64,000 bases of DNA from Tautonia plasticadhaerens (GTDB taxonomy: Bacteria > Planctomycetota > Planctomycetia > Isosphaerales > Isosphaeraceae): contig NZ_CP036426.1 of NCBI RefSeq assembly GCF_007752535.1, forward strand, positions 558,001-622,000, in the 5' to 3' direction. A program made the translations under genes and the position numbers. Shown piece after piece: positions 26,270-38,046 of this stretch (the stretch's first letter is position 1; every line of letters begins with the position of its first letter). The notes under the pieces are model-generated. The model searched no databases and was not told the DNA's origin. It saw only the letters and a list, made by a program, of their open reading frames with translations.

Positions 26270-27063
26270 GGCGGATCGGCCCGGACCCGCCGGGATGGGG
26301 AGTCCGGGCGCTCAGAGGCGTCCTCGCGCCCCGAGCCATCCCCCCGACCATCCCGTGTCGTGGGTCGACGGCCTCCCCGGTTGGCCAGGGATCGTCACGA
26401 CCGGCGGACGGCGTGGGGAGACGCGACGGCCGATGCCCGGTCGGGGTGATTCGAGGATGGCCTGGTAGTGGGGGCGGAGGCGGAGGATCTCGAATCCGGC
26501 CCCCTGCCGTGGCCATCGAGGCACCTTCAGCGGCAACAGCGGTCGAGCAATCGACCGTGCCGGGAGGGAACTCATGACGCGACTGCTCGGAGGACGAGTC
26601 GTCCCGGAGCCTGTCGATGCGGCCAAACGCGGCGGGAGGACTTTGATGTGTGCATCATTAATGAAACTTGTGCATTTATCAATGCCTTGAAGCGTGGGGC
26701 CCCGACTCGACCCCGAGGCCATCCGTCAAACGGCGGTCTGGAGGACCCGTCGAGTCGTCCCGGCCCGCGTCTGATCCGGAGACGCGGAGATCATTGCAAA
26801 TGACACATATCCTGATCCTGGAACGACATTTCACCCCCGCCATCGAACGTGACTCGGGGTCGCACGCCCATCCGATCGGGGCCCTACGCCCCGGTCAGTT
26901 CCAGATCCGACCGGGAAAGAGATGGAAATCGCCGGGTCGATGAGAGAGGATTGGCCGGCTCCGGGTCATTATTCCTTCCACGACCGGTCTCATCTACCAC
27001 TGCGGTGGGGTGACGCCTCCCCGCCCTCGATTGCCCTCGTCCCTCCTCCTTGGAGCGCCCTTC
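26270..27063. other. 794-base regulatory spacer with AT-rich islands
   Basis: No gene with protein-like content was found here. Two islands of low GC stand out in otherwise GC-rich DNA: 26640-26690, with a direct repeat, and 26788-26835 (around TTGCAAATGACACATATCC). Both lie upstream of the carbonic anhydrase-urea channel-urease genes, so this is the probable control region of that island. Confidence 0.5.
26649..26684. promoter_or_regulatory. Direct repeat TGTGCAT..AATG spaced 20 bp: candidate operator
   Basis: TGTGCATCATTAATG (26649-26663) and TGTGCATTTATCAATG (26669-26684) start 20 bases apart, about two helical turns. The first copy contains the self-complementary CATTAATG. This pattern fits binding of a transcription factor on one face of the DNA about 380 bases upstream of the carbonic anhydrase start. 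Confidence 0.4.
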
Positions 27064-27783
27064 ATGCAACCGCCGCATTGTCCTTCCCGCCGCGAGTTCG
27101 TCCGAGTCGCCGGCCTGGCGACCGGGGCGGCCGGCCTGGTCATCTCGGGGTCCGCTCGATCGGCCGTGCCGGCGACTCGGGCACCCGACCCGGACGTCGT
27201 CCTCGCCGAATTGCTGGAGGGGAACGGACGGTTCATGAACGGGCAGACCTCGCTACTGACCCGACGACGGCCGGAGGACTTCGCCTCACTCGCCGAGGGC
27301 CAGGCCCCGACGGCGATCATCGTCGCCTGCTCCGATTCGAGGGTCGCCCCGGAACTGGTCTTCGACCAGGGCGTCGGCGACCTGTTCGTCGTCCGGGTGG
27401 CCGGCAACCACGTCACCGGGGCCGGGCCCATCGTGCAGGGGAGCATTGAGTTCGCGGTCGCCGTGCTGGGGGCGAGGTTGATCCTCGTGCTCGGCCACGA
27501 CAAGTGCGGCGCGGTCGAGGGGGCCATCGCCCGCTCCGAGTCCGACGAGCCGCTGCCCGGCTCGATCGACGCTTTGGTGAAGATCATCAAGCCGGCGGTG
27601 GCCGACGCCGAGGGGAAGCCCGGCGACCGGCTCGACAATGTCATCCGGGCGAACGTCGAGCGGTGCGTCGGCAGCCTAAAGACGGCCGGGCCGATCCTGC
27701 CGGACCTGGTCGGGTCCGGGGAGTTGAAGGTCGTCGGCGGCGTCTACCGGCTGCGGTCGGGCAAGGTCGAGCTGTTCGACTGA
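27064..27783 (+). CDS. Beta-carbonic anhydrase with Tat signal
   Basis: 239 residues. A twin-arginine signal (SRREFVRVAGLATGAAGLV) precedes a full beta-CA domain. Zinc ligands and the catalytic dyad are visible: Cys89-Ser-Asp91-Ser-Arg93, then His145-Asp-Lys-Cys148-Gly-Ala. It interconverts CO2 and bicarbonate. The Tat signal predicts export as a folded metalloprotein, unlike most beta-CAs, which are cytoplasmic. The ATG at 27064 follows a GGAG; an alternative start 54 bases upstream would put extra residues before the Tat motif. It directly precedes the urea channel and urease genes, whose reaction yields CO2. Confidence 0.9.
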   Translation: MQPPHCPSRREFVRVAGLATGAAGLVISGSARSAVPATRAPDPDVVLAELLEGNGRFMNGQTSLLTRRRPEDFASLAEGQAPTAIIVACSDSRVAPELVFDQGVGDLFVVRVAGNHVTGAGPIVQGSIEFAVAVLGARLILVLGHDKCGAVEGAIARSESDEPLPGSIDALVKIIKPAVADAEGKPGDRLDNVIRANVERCVGSLKTAGPILPDLVGSGELKVVGGVYRLRSGKVELFD

Positions 27784-27919
27784 GGATCGCCGGCTCCCCG
27801 CCCTCGCCCCCAGCCCGGCGGCGATCGATCGGCGGCCTCACGCGGCCCCCTCCCGCCGCGGCGGGGGCCGCACGCGCCCGCCCGTCACGGCGGGGGGCGG
27901 CGTGCGGCCGGGGAGGGGA

Positions 27920-27948
27920 TTGACACGGAGATCTCGCCATGGCAGTCT
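27920..27948 (+). promoter_or_regulatory. Consensus -35 TTGACA upstream of the urea channel gene
   Basis: A perfect TTGACA (27920-27925) with a poor -10 candidate 17 bases later (CAGTCT). It lies about 50-75 bases before the GTG start at 27998, in a local AT-rich region. It could be an activator-dependent promoter. Confidence 0.3.
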
Positions 27949-27997
27949 CATCACGTGTCGCTGCTTGCAATTCAATGAATTCAGGGATTTTCGATCG

Positions 27998-28972
27998 GTG
28001 AGCACGCTTGATCGGCACGCCCTGTCGCGGTACTCGGCCGCGGTCCCGGCCCCCGTCCTGGAGGTGCTCCGCGGGATCGGCCAGGTGTTCTTCCAGGAGA
28101 ATGCCCTGACGGGGGCCTGCTTCGCGCTGGGGATCGCGCTGAGCTCGCCGCCGATGGCGGTCGGGGCGGTGATCGGCTCGGCCATCGGCTGGGCGACCGC
28201 ACGGGTGCTCAGGTTCGATCCCGCGGGGGTGTCCGCCGGGAGCTTCGGCTTCAATTCCGCACTGGTCGGGATCGCCACGCTGTTCTTCTTCCGTCCGGGG
28301 GCATTGAGCGTCGTCCTGCTGGCCGTCGGCTGCGTCGTTGCGGCGTGGGTCACCCGGGTCGTGCGGCGGTCCGTGCCGTTCCCGACCTACACCGGGCCGT
28401 TCATCGTCACGACCTGGGCCGTGTTTTTCCTGGGGAAGGCGATGGGGGTCGAACCGGCGGGTCCCGGCTACGGACCGCTCGTCCCGAACCTCGCGGTCGG
28501 CGCCGGCCTCGAGGCCATCTTCCACGGCATCGGCCAGGTCATGTTCCAGGCGAGCCTCTGGACGGGGATCCTCTTCCTCGTCGGGATTGCCCTCAACGAC
28601 CGGGGGCACGCGGGCTGGGTGCTGGTGGCCTCGATCCTCGGGATGCTCGTGGCAGGCTACCACGTCGATGCGGCCATGAGGGCCCTCGACCCCGAGCAAC
28701 TGGTCGAGCGCGACCAGTTCGAGACCATCCGGCTGGGGCTCTTCGGCTACAACGCCACCCTGGCGGCCGTCGCCTTGTCCCTCTGGCGGCGGTCGCTGAT
28801 CCCTCCCCTGCTGGGCCTCCTGCTCTCGGTGCCCCTCACGGAATTCATCCCGAGGCTGGGCCTGCCGGCGCTGACGGCGCCGTTCGTCCTGGCGACCTGG
28901 ATCGTCCTGGCCCTCGGCTGGCTCGACGCTCGGGTCCTGCGAGGGTCGGGCGGGCCCGCCACCGAGGCCTGA
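27998..28972 (+). CDS. Urea transporter (UT family channel)
   Basis: 324 residues, highly hydrophobic, with the internal two-fold repeat of UT proteins. Each half carries the family pattern: GIGQVFFQENALTGACFALG and later GIGQVMFQASLWTGILFLVG; GFNSALVGIATLF and later GYNATLAAVALSL; TYTGPFIVTTWAVF and later ALTAPFVLATWIVL. These paired elements line the urea pore. It allows passive urea entry to feed the urease just downstream. The GTG at 27998 opens the conserved part; the frame is open further up to a GTG at 27902, but those residues are not family-like. Confidence 0.88.
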   Translation: MSTLDRHALSRYSAAVPAPVLEVLRGIGQVFFQENALTGACFALGIALSSPPMAVGAVIGSAIGWATARVLRFDPAGVSAGSFGFNSALVGIATLFFFRPGALSVVLLAVGCVVAAWVTRVVRRSVPFPTYTGPFIVTTWAVFFLGKAMGVEPAGPGYGPLVPNLAVGAGLEAIFHGIGQVMFQASLWTGILFLVGIALNDRGHAGWVLVASILGMLVAGYHVDAAMRALDPEQLVERDQFETIRLGLFGYNATLAAVALSLWRRSLIPPLLGLLLSVPLTEFIPRLGLPALTAPFVLATWIVLALGWLDARVLRGSGGPATEA

Positions 28973-29049
28973 TCCCGCCAACACGAGATCGGTGCCCCCC
29001 GGAACACGAGTGAACCCCCTTCCCCTTGCTGTCGGGAGACGACCGACCG

Positions 29050-29352
29050 ATGAACCTCTCCCCCCAGGAACGCGACAAGCTGCTGATCTTCGTGGCCGCC
29101 CAGGTCGCCCGGCAACGCAAGGACCGCGGCCTGAAGCTGAACGTGCCCGAGGCGACCGCCCTGATCACGGCCGAGCTGATGGAGATGGCCCGGGACGGCA
29201 AGACCGTCGCCGAGATCATGGCCGCCGGCCGGGAGATCCTCACCCGATCCGACGTCATGGACGGCGTCCCCGAGATGGTTTCCATGATCCAGGTCGAGCC
29301 GACCTTCCCGGACGGCAGCAAGCTCGTCACCGTCCACGAGCCGATCCGCTGA
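29050..29352 (+). CDS. ureA: Urease subunit gamma
   Basis: 100 residues, the normal length. Family motifs are present: [34 protein letters not shown] and [20 protein letters not shown]. It forms the (UreABC)3 enzyme that hydrolyses urea to ammonia and carbamate/CO2 in the cytoplasm. The ATG at 29050 follows GGGAGA. First gene of the tight ureABC-FGD set, 77 bases after the urea channel. Confidence 0.95.
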   Translation: MNLSPQERDKLLIFVAAQVARQRKDRGLKLNVPEATALITAELMEMARDGKTVAEIMAAGREILTRSDVMDGVPEMVSMIQVEPTFPDGSKLVTVHEPIR

Positions 29353-29398
29353 TCGGTCGTCCCCCGCCCCCCCCGATGGACGATCCTGGGAGAGACGC

Positions 29399-29776
29399 AT
29401 GATCCCCGGCGAGTACCTCTTCGACGGCGACGACCTGGAGCTCAACGCGGGCCGCCCGGTCGTGACGCTGAAGGTCAATAACACCGGCGACCGGCCGGTG
29501 CAAATCGGCGCGCATTATCACTTCTTCGAGGTCAACAGGGCCCTGGTCTTCGATCGGGAGAAGGCCTACGGCATGCGGCCGGACCTGCCCAGCGGCACCT
29601 CGGTCCGGTTCGAGCCGGGCGAGGTCAAGGAGGTGAACCTCGTCCCCTACGGCGGCCGCCGGGTCGTCTACGGCTTCAACGCCCTGGTGTCGGGCCGGCT
29701 GGATGACCCGTACACCCGGACGATGAGCCTGAGGCGATGCCAGGACCAGGGCTTCGGCCATTCTGCCTCCGAGTGA
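29399..29776 (+). CDS. ureB: Urease subunit beta
   Basis: 125 residues beginning MIPGEYLF, with the typical [20 protein letters not shown] and [20 protein letters not shown] segments. It is the structural subunit that packs against UreC. It is separate from ureA (46-base gap) rather than fused to it as in some bacteria. A GGGAGAG site precedes the ATG. Confidence 0.95.
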   Translation: MIPGEYLFDGDDLELNAGRPVVTLKVNNTGDRPVQIGAHYHFFEVNRALVFDREKAYGMRPDLPSGTSVRFEPGEVKEVNLVPYGGRRVVYGFNALVSGRLDDPYTRTMSLRRCQDQGFGHSASE

Positions 29777-29827
29777 CACGTCGGTCGCGATTCGGGCCGA
29801 TCGGCCCATCCCCGGAGACGACCTGAG

Positions 29828-31549
<1,722 letters not shown>

Positions 31550-31557
31550 TCCGATCC

Positions 31558-32238
31558 ATGAACCTCGGCCTGCTCCAGATCGCCGACTCGGCCCTGCCGA
31601 TCAGCGGCTACACCCACTCCTGGGGACTCGAGGCGGCCATCGCCCGGGGATCGGTCCGCGACGCGGAGTCCCTGGAGCGGTGGGCCGCCCTCTGGCTCCG
31701 CGCCGCGCTCGGGCCGCTGGAAGGGGTGCTCGTCGCCTCGTCCTGCCGCGCGACCCGGGCCGGCCGGGCGGCCGAACTCGTCCGCCTGAACGGCCTGGCC
31801 GAGGCGTCGATGGTCCCTCCCTCCCTCCGCCGGGCCAGCCGGGAGATGGGGGATCAGCTCGTGGCACTGGGGGGGACCTGGCACTGGTCCTCCCCGGGGC
31901 TGGCCTCAATCCTCGGGTCGCTCCCCGAGCGGCCCGGGGCGTGGCACCACGCCGTCGCCTTCGGCCTGCTCGGCGCCCTGGCCGGCGGCGAGGTCGACGA
32001 GGTGCTGACGGCGTATCTCCACCAGGCGGCCCTGGGGGTGATCGGGGCCGGGGTCCGGGCGATCCCCGTCGGCCACACGCACGGCCAGCAGATCCTGGCT
32101 TACCTGCACGACGAGATCCGGGGACTGGCGGGGGCGCTCCTCGACCGGGATCCCGAGACGGCCGGCGCCGGCTGCCCTTCCTACGAGATCCGATGCGATG
32201 AACAGACGCGACTCTACGCCCGCATGTTCCGGTCCTGA
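31558..32238 (+). CDS. ureF: Urease accessory protein UreF
   Basis: 226 residues, with the opening [21 protein letters not shown] (family pattern: L..DS..P.G.f.hS.GlE) and the C-terminal [13 protein letters not shown] segment. UreF works with UreD and UreG in the GTP-dependent assembly of the urease nickel centre, acting as a scaffold and GTPase regulator. It begins 8 bases after ureC. No ureE lies between, although ureE commonly occurs at this point. Confidence 0.9.
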   Translation: MNLGLLQIADSALPISGYTHSWGLEAAIARGSVRDAESLERWAALWLRAALGPLEGVLVASSCRATRAGRAAELVRLNGLAEASMVPPSLRRASREMGDQLVALGGTWHWSSPGLASILGSLPERPGAWHHAVAFGLLGALAGGEVDEVLTAYLHQAALGVIGAGVRAIPVGHTHGQQILAYLHDEIRGLAGALLDRDPETAGAGCPSYEIRCDEQTRLYARMFRS

Positions 32239-32290
32239 TCCCTGGTCGGTCCTGCCCCCCCGGCCGAGCCGGAGGCGGCTGCGGCCGGGC

Positions 32291-32982
<692 letters not shown>

Positions 32983-32986
<4 letters not shown>

Positions 32987-33882
32987 CCCCCCCGGAGTTC
33001 CGGGGGATCGAGCCGGTCGGCCACCCCGCAGCCCGGGTCGGCGGCGCCCGGATCGAACTGATCGAGGACCGGGGGCGGACCCGCCTCGGGCGCTGCTATC
33101 AGCAGATCCCCGTGCGACTCATGCCGCCGTTCGACCTCGGGGGGGAGCCGGCGGCCCTGCTCTACCTGATCAACCTGACCGCCGGCCTCCTGGACGGGGA
33201 CGGCCACTTGATCGAGCTGGTGTCGAGGGCGGGCACGCGGGCGGTCGTCACCGGCCAGGCCGCCTCCCGGGTCCATCCCGCCGTCGGCAGCTTCAGCACC
33301 CAGCAGTGGGCCGTCGAGGTGGAGGACGACGCCGTGCTCGTCGTCCTGCCCGGCCCGACGATCCCCTACCGGGGCAGCCGATACTACCAGCGGGGCCGGG
33401 TCGACCTCTCGCCGACGGGCCGGATCCTCTGGGGGGACATCTGGCTTGCCGGCCGATACGAGCGGGGGGCGGCGTCGGAGCGATTCGTCTTCGACCGGAT
33501 CGTCCAGGACCTCGAATTCAGGCGATCGGGCCTCCTGCTCTACCGCGACCGATTCCGGTGGGACGGCCCATGGACCCCGGACGCGGTCGAATGGCACCTC
33601 GGCGATGCGTTGGCGACCGGCTCCCTCTATGCGTCCGGCCCGCCCCCGGCGTCGCTGCCGGAGCCGGCGCCGGGCCTGCGGAGGGCGGCCTTCCCCCTGG
33701 ACGACGCGGGGTTTTGCGTCCGGTGGTGCGGCCCCCCCGCCCTCGTCACCGAGGATCTGGTCCGGACCACGTTGAGCCTGGCCGCCGAGTGGACGAGCGG
33801 CCCCGGCTCGCCCCCCTGGCTGTTGCGGTCGAGCGGGCTCGCCCCGAACCACTGGTTCTCGGCCCCCCCCGCCCGCCCGTGA
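32983..33882 (+). CDS. ureD: Urease accessory protein UreD (non-ATG start)
   Basis: About 299 residues. Typical UreD content: [37 protein letters not shown] (family: PPGGLVGGD), [11 protein letters not shown] and [13 protein letters not shown]. UreD (UreH) binds apo-urease and recruits UreF/UreG. No ATG or GTG is in frame before the conserved N-terminus. The best choice is CTG 32983, which overlaps the ureG stop (CTGA), giving translational coupling; TTG 32782 would overlap ureG by 205 bases. This gene normally ends or begins ure operons; here it is last. Confidence 0.85.
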
Positions 33883-33888
33883 GCGGGC
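33871..33888. terminator. Short hairpin at the end of ureD
   Basis: GCCCGC, loop CCGTGA, GCGGGC, spanning the ureD stop codon. It lies between ureD and the convergent barrel-protein gene, so it may help end transcription. It is a weak 6-bp stem. Confidence 0.3.
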
Positions 33889-33928
33889 CACCCGACGGGG
33901 CCCGGAGGGCCGCCCGTACCTGCCGGGT

Positions 33929-35311
33929 TCAGTATTTCACGAGGAAGCTGATGCCGCCGGTCAGCTGGCTGAAATTGCCCCCGGGGGACCCGCCACCGCC
34001 GAAGGCCGGCTCGCCGGCGAAATCGCCCCGGATCTCCGGGCGGATCTCCAGGTATCGGTTCGGGTGCCAGTTGGCGCCGAGGGTAACCTCGGCGTAATCC
34101 GTGTCGAAGCCGGTCCGCGTCCCCTCGGGGTCGCTGAACCATTCGGCCCGGAAGATGGTGTCGAGGGTCGGGGCCGCGTGATAGATCAGGATCGAGTAGA
34201 GGCCGTAGAAGGTACCGGTCCCGAGGGGCGTGTCGGCGTCCCAGCCCATGTTGTTCTGCACGATCTGGGTCAGCCTCGGGGTCCAATTCTGCTGGAGCCG
34301 CAACTCGACCATCGTGACGAAGTCGCCGTTGAGGCCGGGGGCCGCGAAGATCGCGTCGGGGCCCGCGTAGACCGAGCCGGTCAGGCGGGTCCGCCGCTCG
34401 TCGGTCAACCAGTAATTGACCTGGCCGATGTAGCAATAGGAGTCGTCGCCCCTCCTCGTGAAGAAGGTGTTGGCGCCGAGCGTCATCCCGCTCCAGACGT
34501 CGAGCCGGTCGGTGAGGCGCATGTCGGCCAGGAAGCCGGTGAAGGCGCCGTCCTGGGCGTAGAAGAACTGGTAGTCGCTGGAATAAAGCGGTCGGTATGG
34601 GGCGAGGAAGCCGTTGTAGCCGATGATCGTGTTCATGCGGCCGATCTTGAAGTTGAGGCCCCGCTCGGTCAGGATCGGCAGGTGGAACGAGAGGTAGAGG
34701 TCGCGGAAGTCGTGGCTGAAGCGGGGGTCGGGGTTGTCGCCGCCGATGCCGCCCAGCGGTTGCCCGGTCGCCGCGTTGGCCCCGGCGAAGTAGCGGACGA
34801 AGAAGCCGACGTCGAACCGGTCCTGCCGCAGGGGGCGGTCGAAGACGAGGGCGAGTTCGTTCAGCAGGAACTCGTCGCCGAATCGGTTCAGGCGCGGCTG
34901 GACGCTCAGCAGCCCGGGGCGGGTCGATGCCCCCGTGTATCCGCCCTCGACCCAGCCGAAGACGTCGACCCCCAGGGAGTCGAGCAGGCCCCCCGAGTTC
35001 AGGAAGTCGCTCAGGAGGTTGACGCCGGAGACCGGGGCGGGCCCCAGCCGGAAGAACTCGGGGGCCCCGACGATGTCCTCGGCCTGCTCGGCCGGGAGCG
35101 ACTCGGACTCCAGCCCCCTCCCGGCGTCCGCCCCCGGCAGGTCGAGTTCGTCGAGCATCGGCCGCGGGATGCCCTCGTAATCGGGGAACCGCGACGCCGG
35201 ATCACCCCCGTACTCGGGGAGCCGGGGCGGCGGGATATCCTGGCCGATCGCCGAGCCCGAGAGGGACGCGATGGCTACCAGGGCGGTCCCGAACCGAAAA
35301 CGCCACGACAT
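33929..35311 (-). CDS. Outer-membrane beta-barrel protein (BBP2/OmpL-like porin)
   Basis: 460 residues with signal peptide (RFGTALVAIASLSGSAIGQD). A Pro/Asp-rich region precedes a barrel with alternating strands and the putative beta-barrel porin-2 hallmarks: FGWVEGGYTGAS near the start, RDLYLSFHLPILTERGLNFK, GRMNTIIGYNG, and terminal SQLTGGISFLVKY. The start at 35311 is set by GGAGGAGG 6 bases upstream; the ATG at 35317 abuts that site. It is convergent with ureD. Some BBP2 relatives lie beside amide/urea operons, so a role in urea permeation is possible but unproven. Confidence 0.8.
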   Translation of the reverse strand: MSWRFRFGTALVAIASLSGSAIGQDIPPPRLPEYGGDPASRFPDYEGIPRPMLDELDLPGADAGRGLESESLPAEQAEDIVGAPEFFRLGPAPVSGVNLLSDFLNSGGLLDSLGVDVFGWVEGGYTGASTRPGLLSVQPRLNRFGDEFLLNELALVFDRPLRQDRFDVGFFVRYFAGANAATGQPLGGIGGDNPDPRFSHDFRDLYLSFHLPILTERGLNFKIGRMNTIIGYNGFLAPYRPLYSSDYQFFYAQDGAFTGFLADMRLTDRLDVWSGMTLGANTFFTRRGDDSYCYIGQVNYWLTDERRTRLTGSVYAGPDAIFAAPGLNGDFVTMVELRLQQNWTPRLTQIVQNNMGWDADTPLGTGTFYGLYSILIYHAAPTLDTIFRAEWFSDPEGTRTGFDTDYAEVTLGANWHPNRYLEIRPEIRGDFAGEPAFGGGGSPGGNFSQLTGGISFLVKY

Positions 35312-35491
35312 CGGCATCCTCCTCCGATGTGGGATCGCCGGGGCTGATCTCCTGTCCCGGCCTCCGAGGCCCGACCGACGGCATGACCCGGGCATGTGTC
35401 TCGCGGGTAGTATCGGCCGTCCGGGTCCTCGGCAGTGATACTTGAAGATGGGAAGCCATCCCGGGACCGGTCGAATCCCATCACGTCGAGG

Positions 35492-37429
35492 TCAGGCAGA
35501 ATGCCGCGCTTCGAGGGCGTCCGCCGTCGGTCGGCCTGACGCGTCCTCGCCGGAGCCCGTCTCCATCGGATCCCCGGCCGTGAGCCACCAACGGGCGGCC
35601 TGGGCGGGCCCCCAATGGGCCGCGCAGCGGCATTGGCCCAGGGCACGCTCCAGGGCGTCGGCGTCCCGGAACCGGTCGTCGGGGTTCTTCTCGAGGCATT
35701 TTAGGACGAGGCGTTCCAGGTCCTCGGGGATCCCGGGGTGGATCAGAGACGGGGGGACCGCCGGGTCTCGGGCGAGCGCCACGAGGATCTCGATCATGCC
35801 GCCCTCATGGAACGGGGGCCGGCCTGTCAGGAGGTAGTAGGCCACTGCACCCAGCGAGTACAGGTCGCTGCACGCATCGAGCTCCTGGCGTACCGTCGCC
35901 TGCTCGGGCGACATGTAGAGCGGCGTCCCGAGGATCCGTCCCTCGTCGCTCAGGTCCGAGGCGCCGTTCGATGGGCCGGGAAGGACGAGGCCGAAGTCGA
36001 GGAGCTTCGCCACGTCGTCCTCGCCGCCCCGGCGCGCGACGATGATGTTCGACGGCTTGATGTCCCGGTGGACCAGGCCCACGCCGTGCGCCTCGCGCAG
36101 CGCCAGGCAGATCTGCCGGAGCAGGTAAATCGCCCTCCCCGGCGGCAGGGGGCCGTGCCGCTCGACGAGCTCTGCCAGGTTCATGCCCGGCAGGTACTCC
36201 ATGACGTAGTAGTAGACCCCGTCCTCGGTCCGCCCGTAGTCGTAGATCTCGACGGTATTGGGGTGGGAGAGGGTCGCGGTGAGCCGGACTTCGCGCTCGA
36301 ATCGCGCCAGGGCCTTCGCGCCGGACTCGATCCCCGGCTTGATCAGCTTCAGGGCGCAGGGCCGCTTGAGGAACTGGTGCTCGGCCAGGTAGACCTCCCC
36401 CATCCCCCCGACGCCGAGTTTCCGGAGCAGGCGATATTGCCCGACCTGCCGGGCCTCCCGGACCTCCCTCCGGAGCCGGGCGATGAGGTGGGAGCCGGAC
36501 GCGGAGCCGGCGGCGAGGATCAGTAGGAGCATCGCATCGAAGCCGACGAGCACCAGCGGGCTGGTCCCTCCCCTCGGGCCCATGCCCCCCAGCCAGGCCA
36601 TGGGCCCGGGGTTCCTCAGGTAAAGCGCGAGGAGCGTCGCGAACGGGAGCACGGCGATCAACCCGACGACCAGGCCGGATTTTCGCCAGTCCGACGGGGC
36701 GTAGAGCCCATGGCAGAGGACCAGGATCGCGGCGATCAGCACCCGATGATTCATCACGAACTGCGCCCGCAGCGGGTCGCCTCGCCGCGCGAAGTCGAGC
36801 ATGGTCTGATACTGGGAGACGGCGAAGACGCCCGCGACCAACCCGATCATCCCCAATTCGAGGAACCGGGCTCGGGATGGCGAGAGGGGGGCCGGTCGGA
36901 GGATCAGGAGTGCGACCCCGCAGCTCGCGACGATCAGGATCGAGTAGGGGATCGCCTGGGTCGGTGCGGGGTCGCGTGCGACGAGGTATTTCCACGAGAG
37001 CATCAGCAGGGCGAGGCCCAGGGAGAGACACACCAACCCGAGCAGTCGCTGCTTCGCCGGGACATGGCGGCCGGCGGAGGACCCTGGCCCCGAGCCGGGG
37101 TGGATCGCCGCGATGGGGGTGAAGCCGCCGTCCCGCCCTCCCGGCGCCGCCCCGTTCCGCCCGATCGACTCGAGACCCGCGGGATGTCGCCCCGCCGCGT
37201 GGGGGGGCCACGTGCCCGTCCGGTCTCCCGTCCGGTCAATGGCCTCGGGGGCCGGCAGGAACCGTTCGAGCTCCGCCCGCTCATCGTGAGAGAGCAGTCG
37301 GAGCACCTCGTCCCGCAGGACGTCGTCCCCGTCGCAGGCTTGTCGGAGCCAGCCCTCCCGCGTGTCGGGGTCGAGCCGGGAGGCCGCGTCGAAGAGCTCG
37401 TCGATCCGACGCCATCGATCCGGCGTCAT
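35492..37429 (-). CDS. Membrane serine/threonine protein kinase, transmembrane domain first
   Basis: 645 residues. Residues 1-60 form the helical module common in planctomycete/acidobacterial kinases (RWRRIDELFDAASRLDPDTR). About six transmembrane helices follow (about 125-320), then a complete Hanks-type kinase from about 330 to 600. It has the glycine loop GVGGMGEVYLAEH, catalytic HRDIKPSN (His454), DFGLV, GTPLYMSPEQ and the C-lobe. The helices precede the kinase, the reverse of the usual PknB layout. Its ATG overlaps the sigma factor stop (ATGA), so the two are translationally coupled. It may phosphorylate the sigma factor or a partner in response to an envelope signal. Confidence 0.9.
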   Translation of the reverse strand: MTPDRWRRIDELFDAASRLDPDTREGWLRQACDGDDVLRDEVLRLLSHDERAELERFLPAPEAIDRTGDRTGTWPPHAAGRHPAGLESIGRNGAAPGGRDGGFTPIAAIHPGSGPGSSAGRHVPAKQRLLGLVCLSLGLALLMLSWKYLVARDPAPTQAIPYSILIVASCGVALLILRPAPLSPSRARFLELGMIGLVAGVFAVSQYQTMLDFARRGDPLRAQFVMNHRVLIAAILVLCHGLYAPSDWRKSGLVVGLIAVLPFATLLALYLRNPGPMAWLGGMGPRGGTSPLVLVGFDAMLLLILAAGSASGSHLIARLRREVREARQVGQYRLLRKLGVGGMGEVYLAEHQFLKRPCALKLIKPGIESGAKALARFEREVRLTATLSHPNTVEIYDYGRTEDGVYYYVMEYLPGMNLAELVERHGPLPPGRAIYLLRQICLALREAHGVGLVHRDIKPSNIIVARRGGEDDVAKLLDFGLVLPGPSNGASDLSDEGRILGTPLYMSPEQATVRQELDACSDLYSLGAVAYYLLTGRPPFHEGGMIEILVALARDPAVPPSLIHPGIPEDLERLVLKCLEKNPDDRFRDADALERALGQCRCAAHWGPAQAARWWLTAGDPMETGSGEDASGRPTADALEARHSA

Positions 37430-38046
37430 TGCTCGCCCCCCCGGAGTTGGAGGCCGAGCCAGGCCCGGGCGAGCCGCCAGTCTCGTTCCACGGTGACGAC
37501 CGACACGCCGAGGGCGGCGGCGACCTCCGGGACAGTCAGGCCGCCGAAGTAGCGCAGGGTCATGACCTGGGCCTGGCGATCGTTCAGCTCGGCCAGCCTG
37601 CCGAGGGCTTCATGCACGGCGACCACGTCGAGCCCCTGCTCCTCGAAGTAATCCACCACGAGGTCGAGCGGCATCCGCCTCCAGTGCCCGCCGCGCCGTG
37701 CGGCCGACCTCCGCCGGGCGTGGTCGATGAGGACCTCGCGCATCGCCCTCGCGGCCGAGGCGAACAGGAAATTCCGATCCTCGGCCCGCTCGAAGACCTC
37801 CTCGCCGAGGAGCCGGATGACGGCCTCGTGCACGACGGCGGTCGGCGAGAGGGTGTGGTCGGCCCGCTCGCGACCCATCATCCGCGAGGCGACCCGCCGC
37901 AGCTCGTCATAAATCGAGTCGACGAGCTCCCCCCGGGCCCGCTCGTCCCCGCGGCGTGCCCTGTCCAGGATCGGTGTCAGCCCAATCCCCGATTCCACCT
38001 GCGTCGAGATCCGTCCGGTTGGCCCTGGCGTGGCGACCGGGTTCAT
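37426..38046 (-). CDS. ECF sigma factor linked to a Ser/Thr kinase
   Basis: 206 residues. Region 2 (RARGELVDSIYDELRRVASR through FLFASAARAMREVLIDHARR) and region 4 (LNDRQAQVMTLRYFGGLTVP, EVAAALGVSVVTVERDWRLA) are those of the planctomycete ECF group encoded next to Ser/Thr kinases. No anti-sigma gene is adjacent, so control probably comes from the kinase immediately downstream, which shares 4 bases (ATGA). The ATG at 38046 is preferred over an upstream extension that is not family-like. Confidence 0.88.
   Translation of the reverse strand: MNPVATPGPTGRISTQVESGIGLTPILDRARRGDERARGELVDSIYDELRRVASRMMGRERADHTLSPTAVVHEAVIRLLGEEVFERAEDRNFLFASAARAMREVLIDHARRRSAARRGGHWRRMPLDLVVDYFEEQGLDVVAVHEALGRLAELNDRQAQVMTLRYFGGLTVPEVAAALGVSVVTVERDWRLARAWLGLQLRGGEQ

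Noticed and set aside
27954-27969. Possible sigma-54 promoter (CGTGTCG-N4-TTGCA) before the urea channel gene
   Set aside because: The -12 TTGCA is good, but the invariant GG of the -24 element is missing (GT), and only 3 of 7 upstream positions match.
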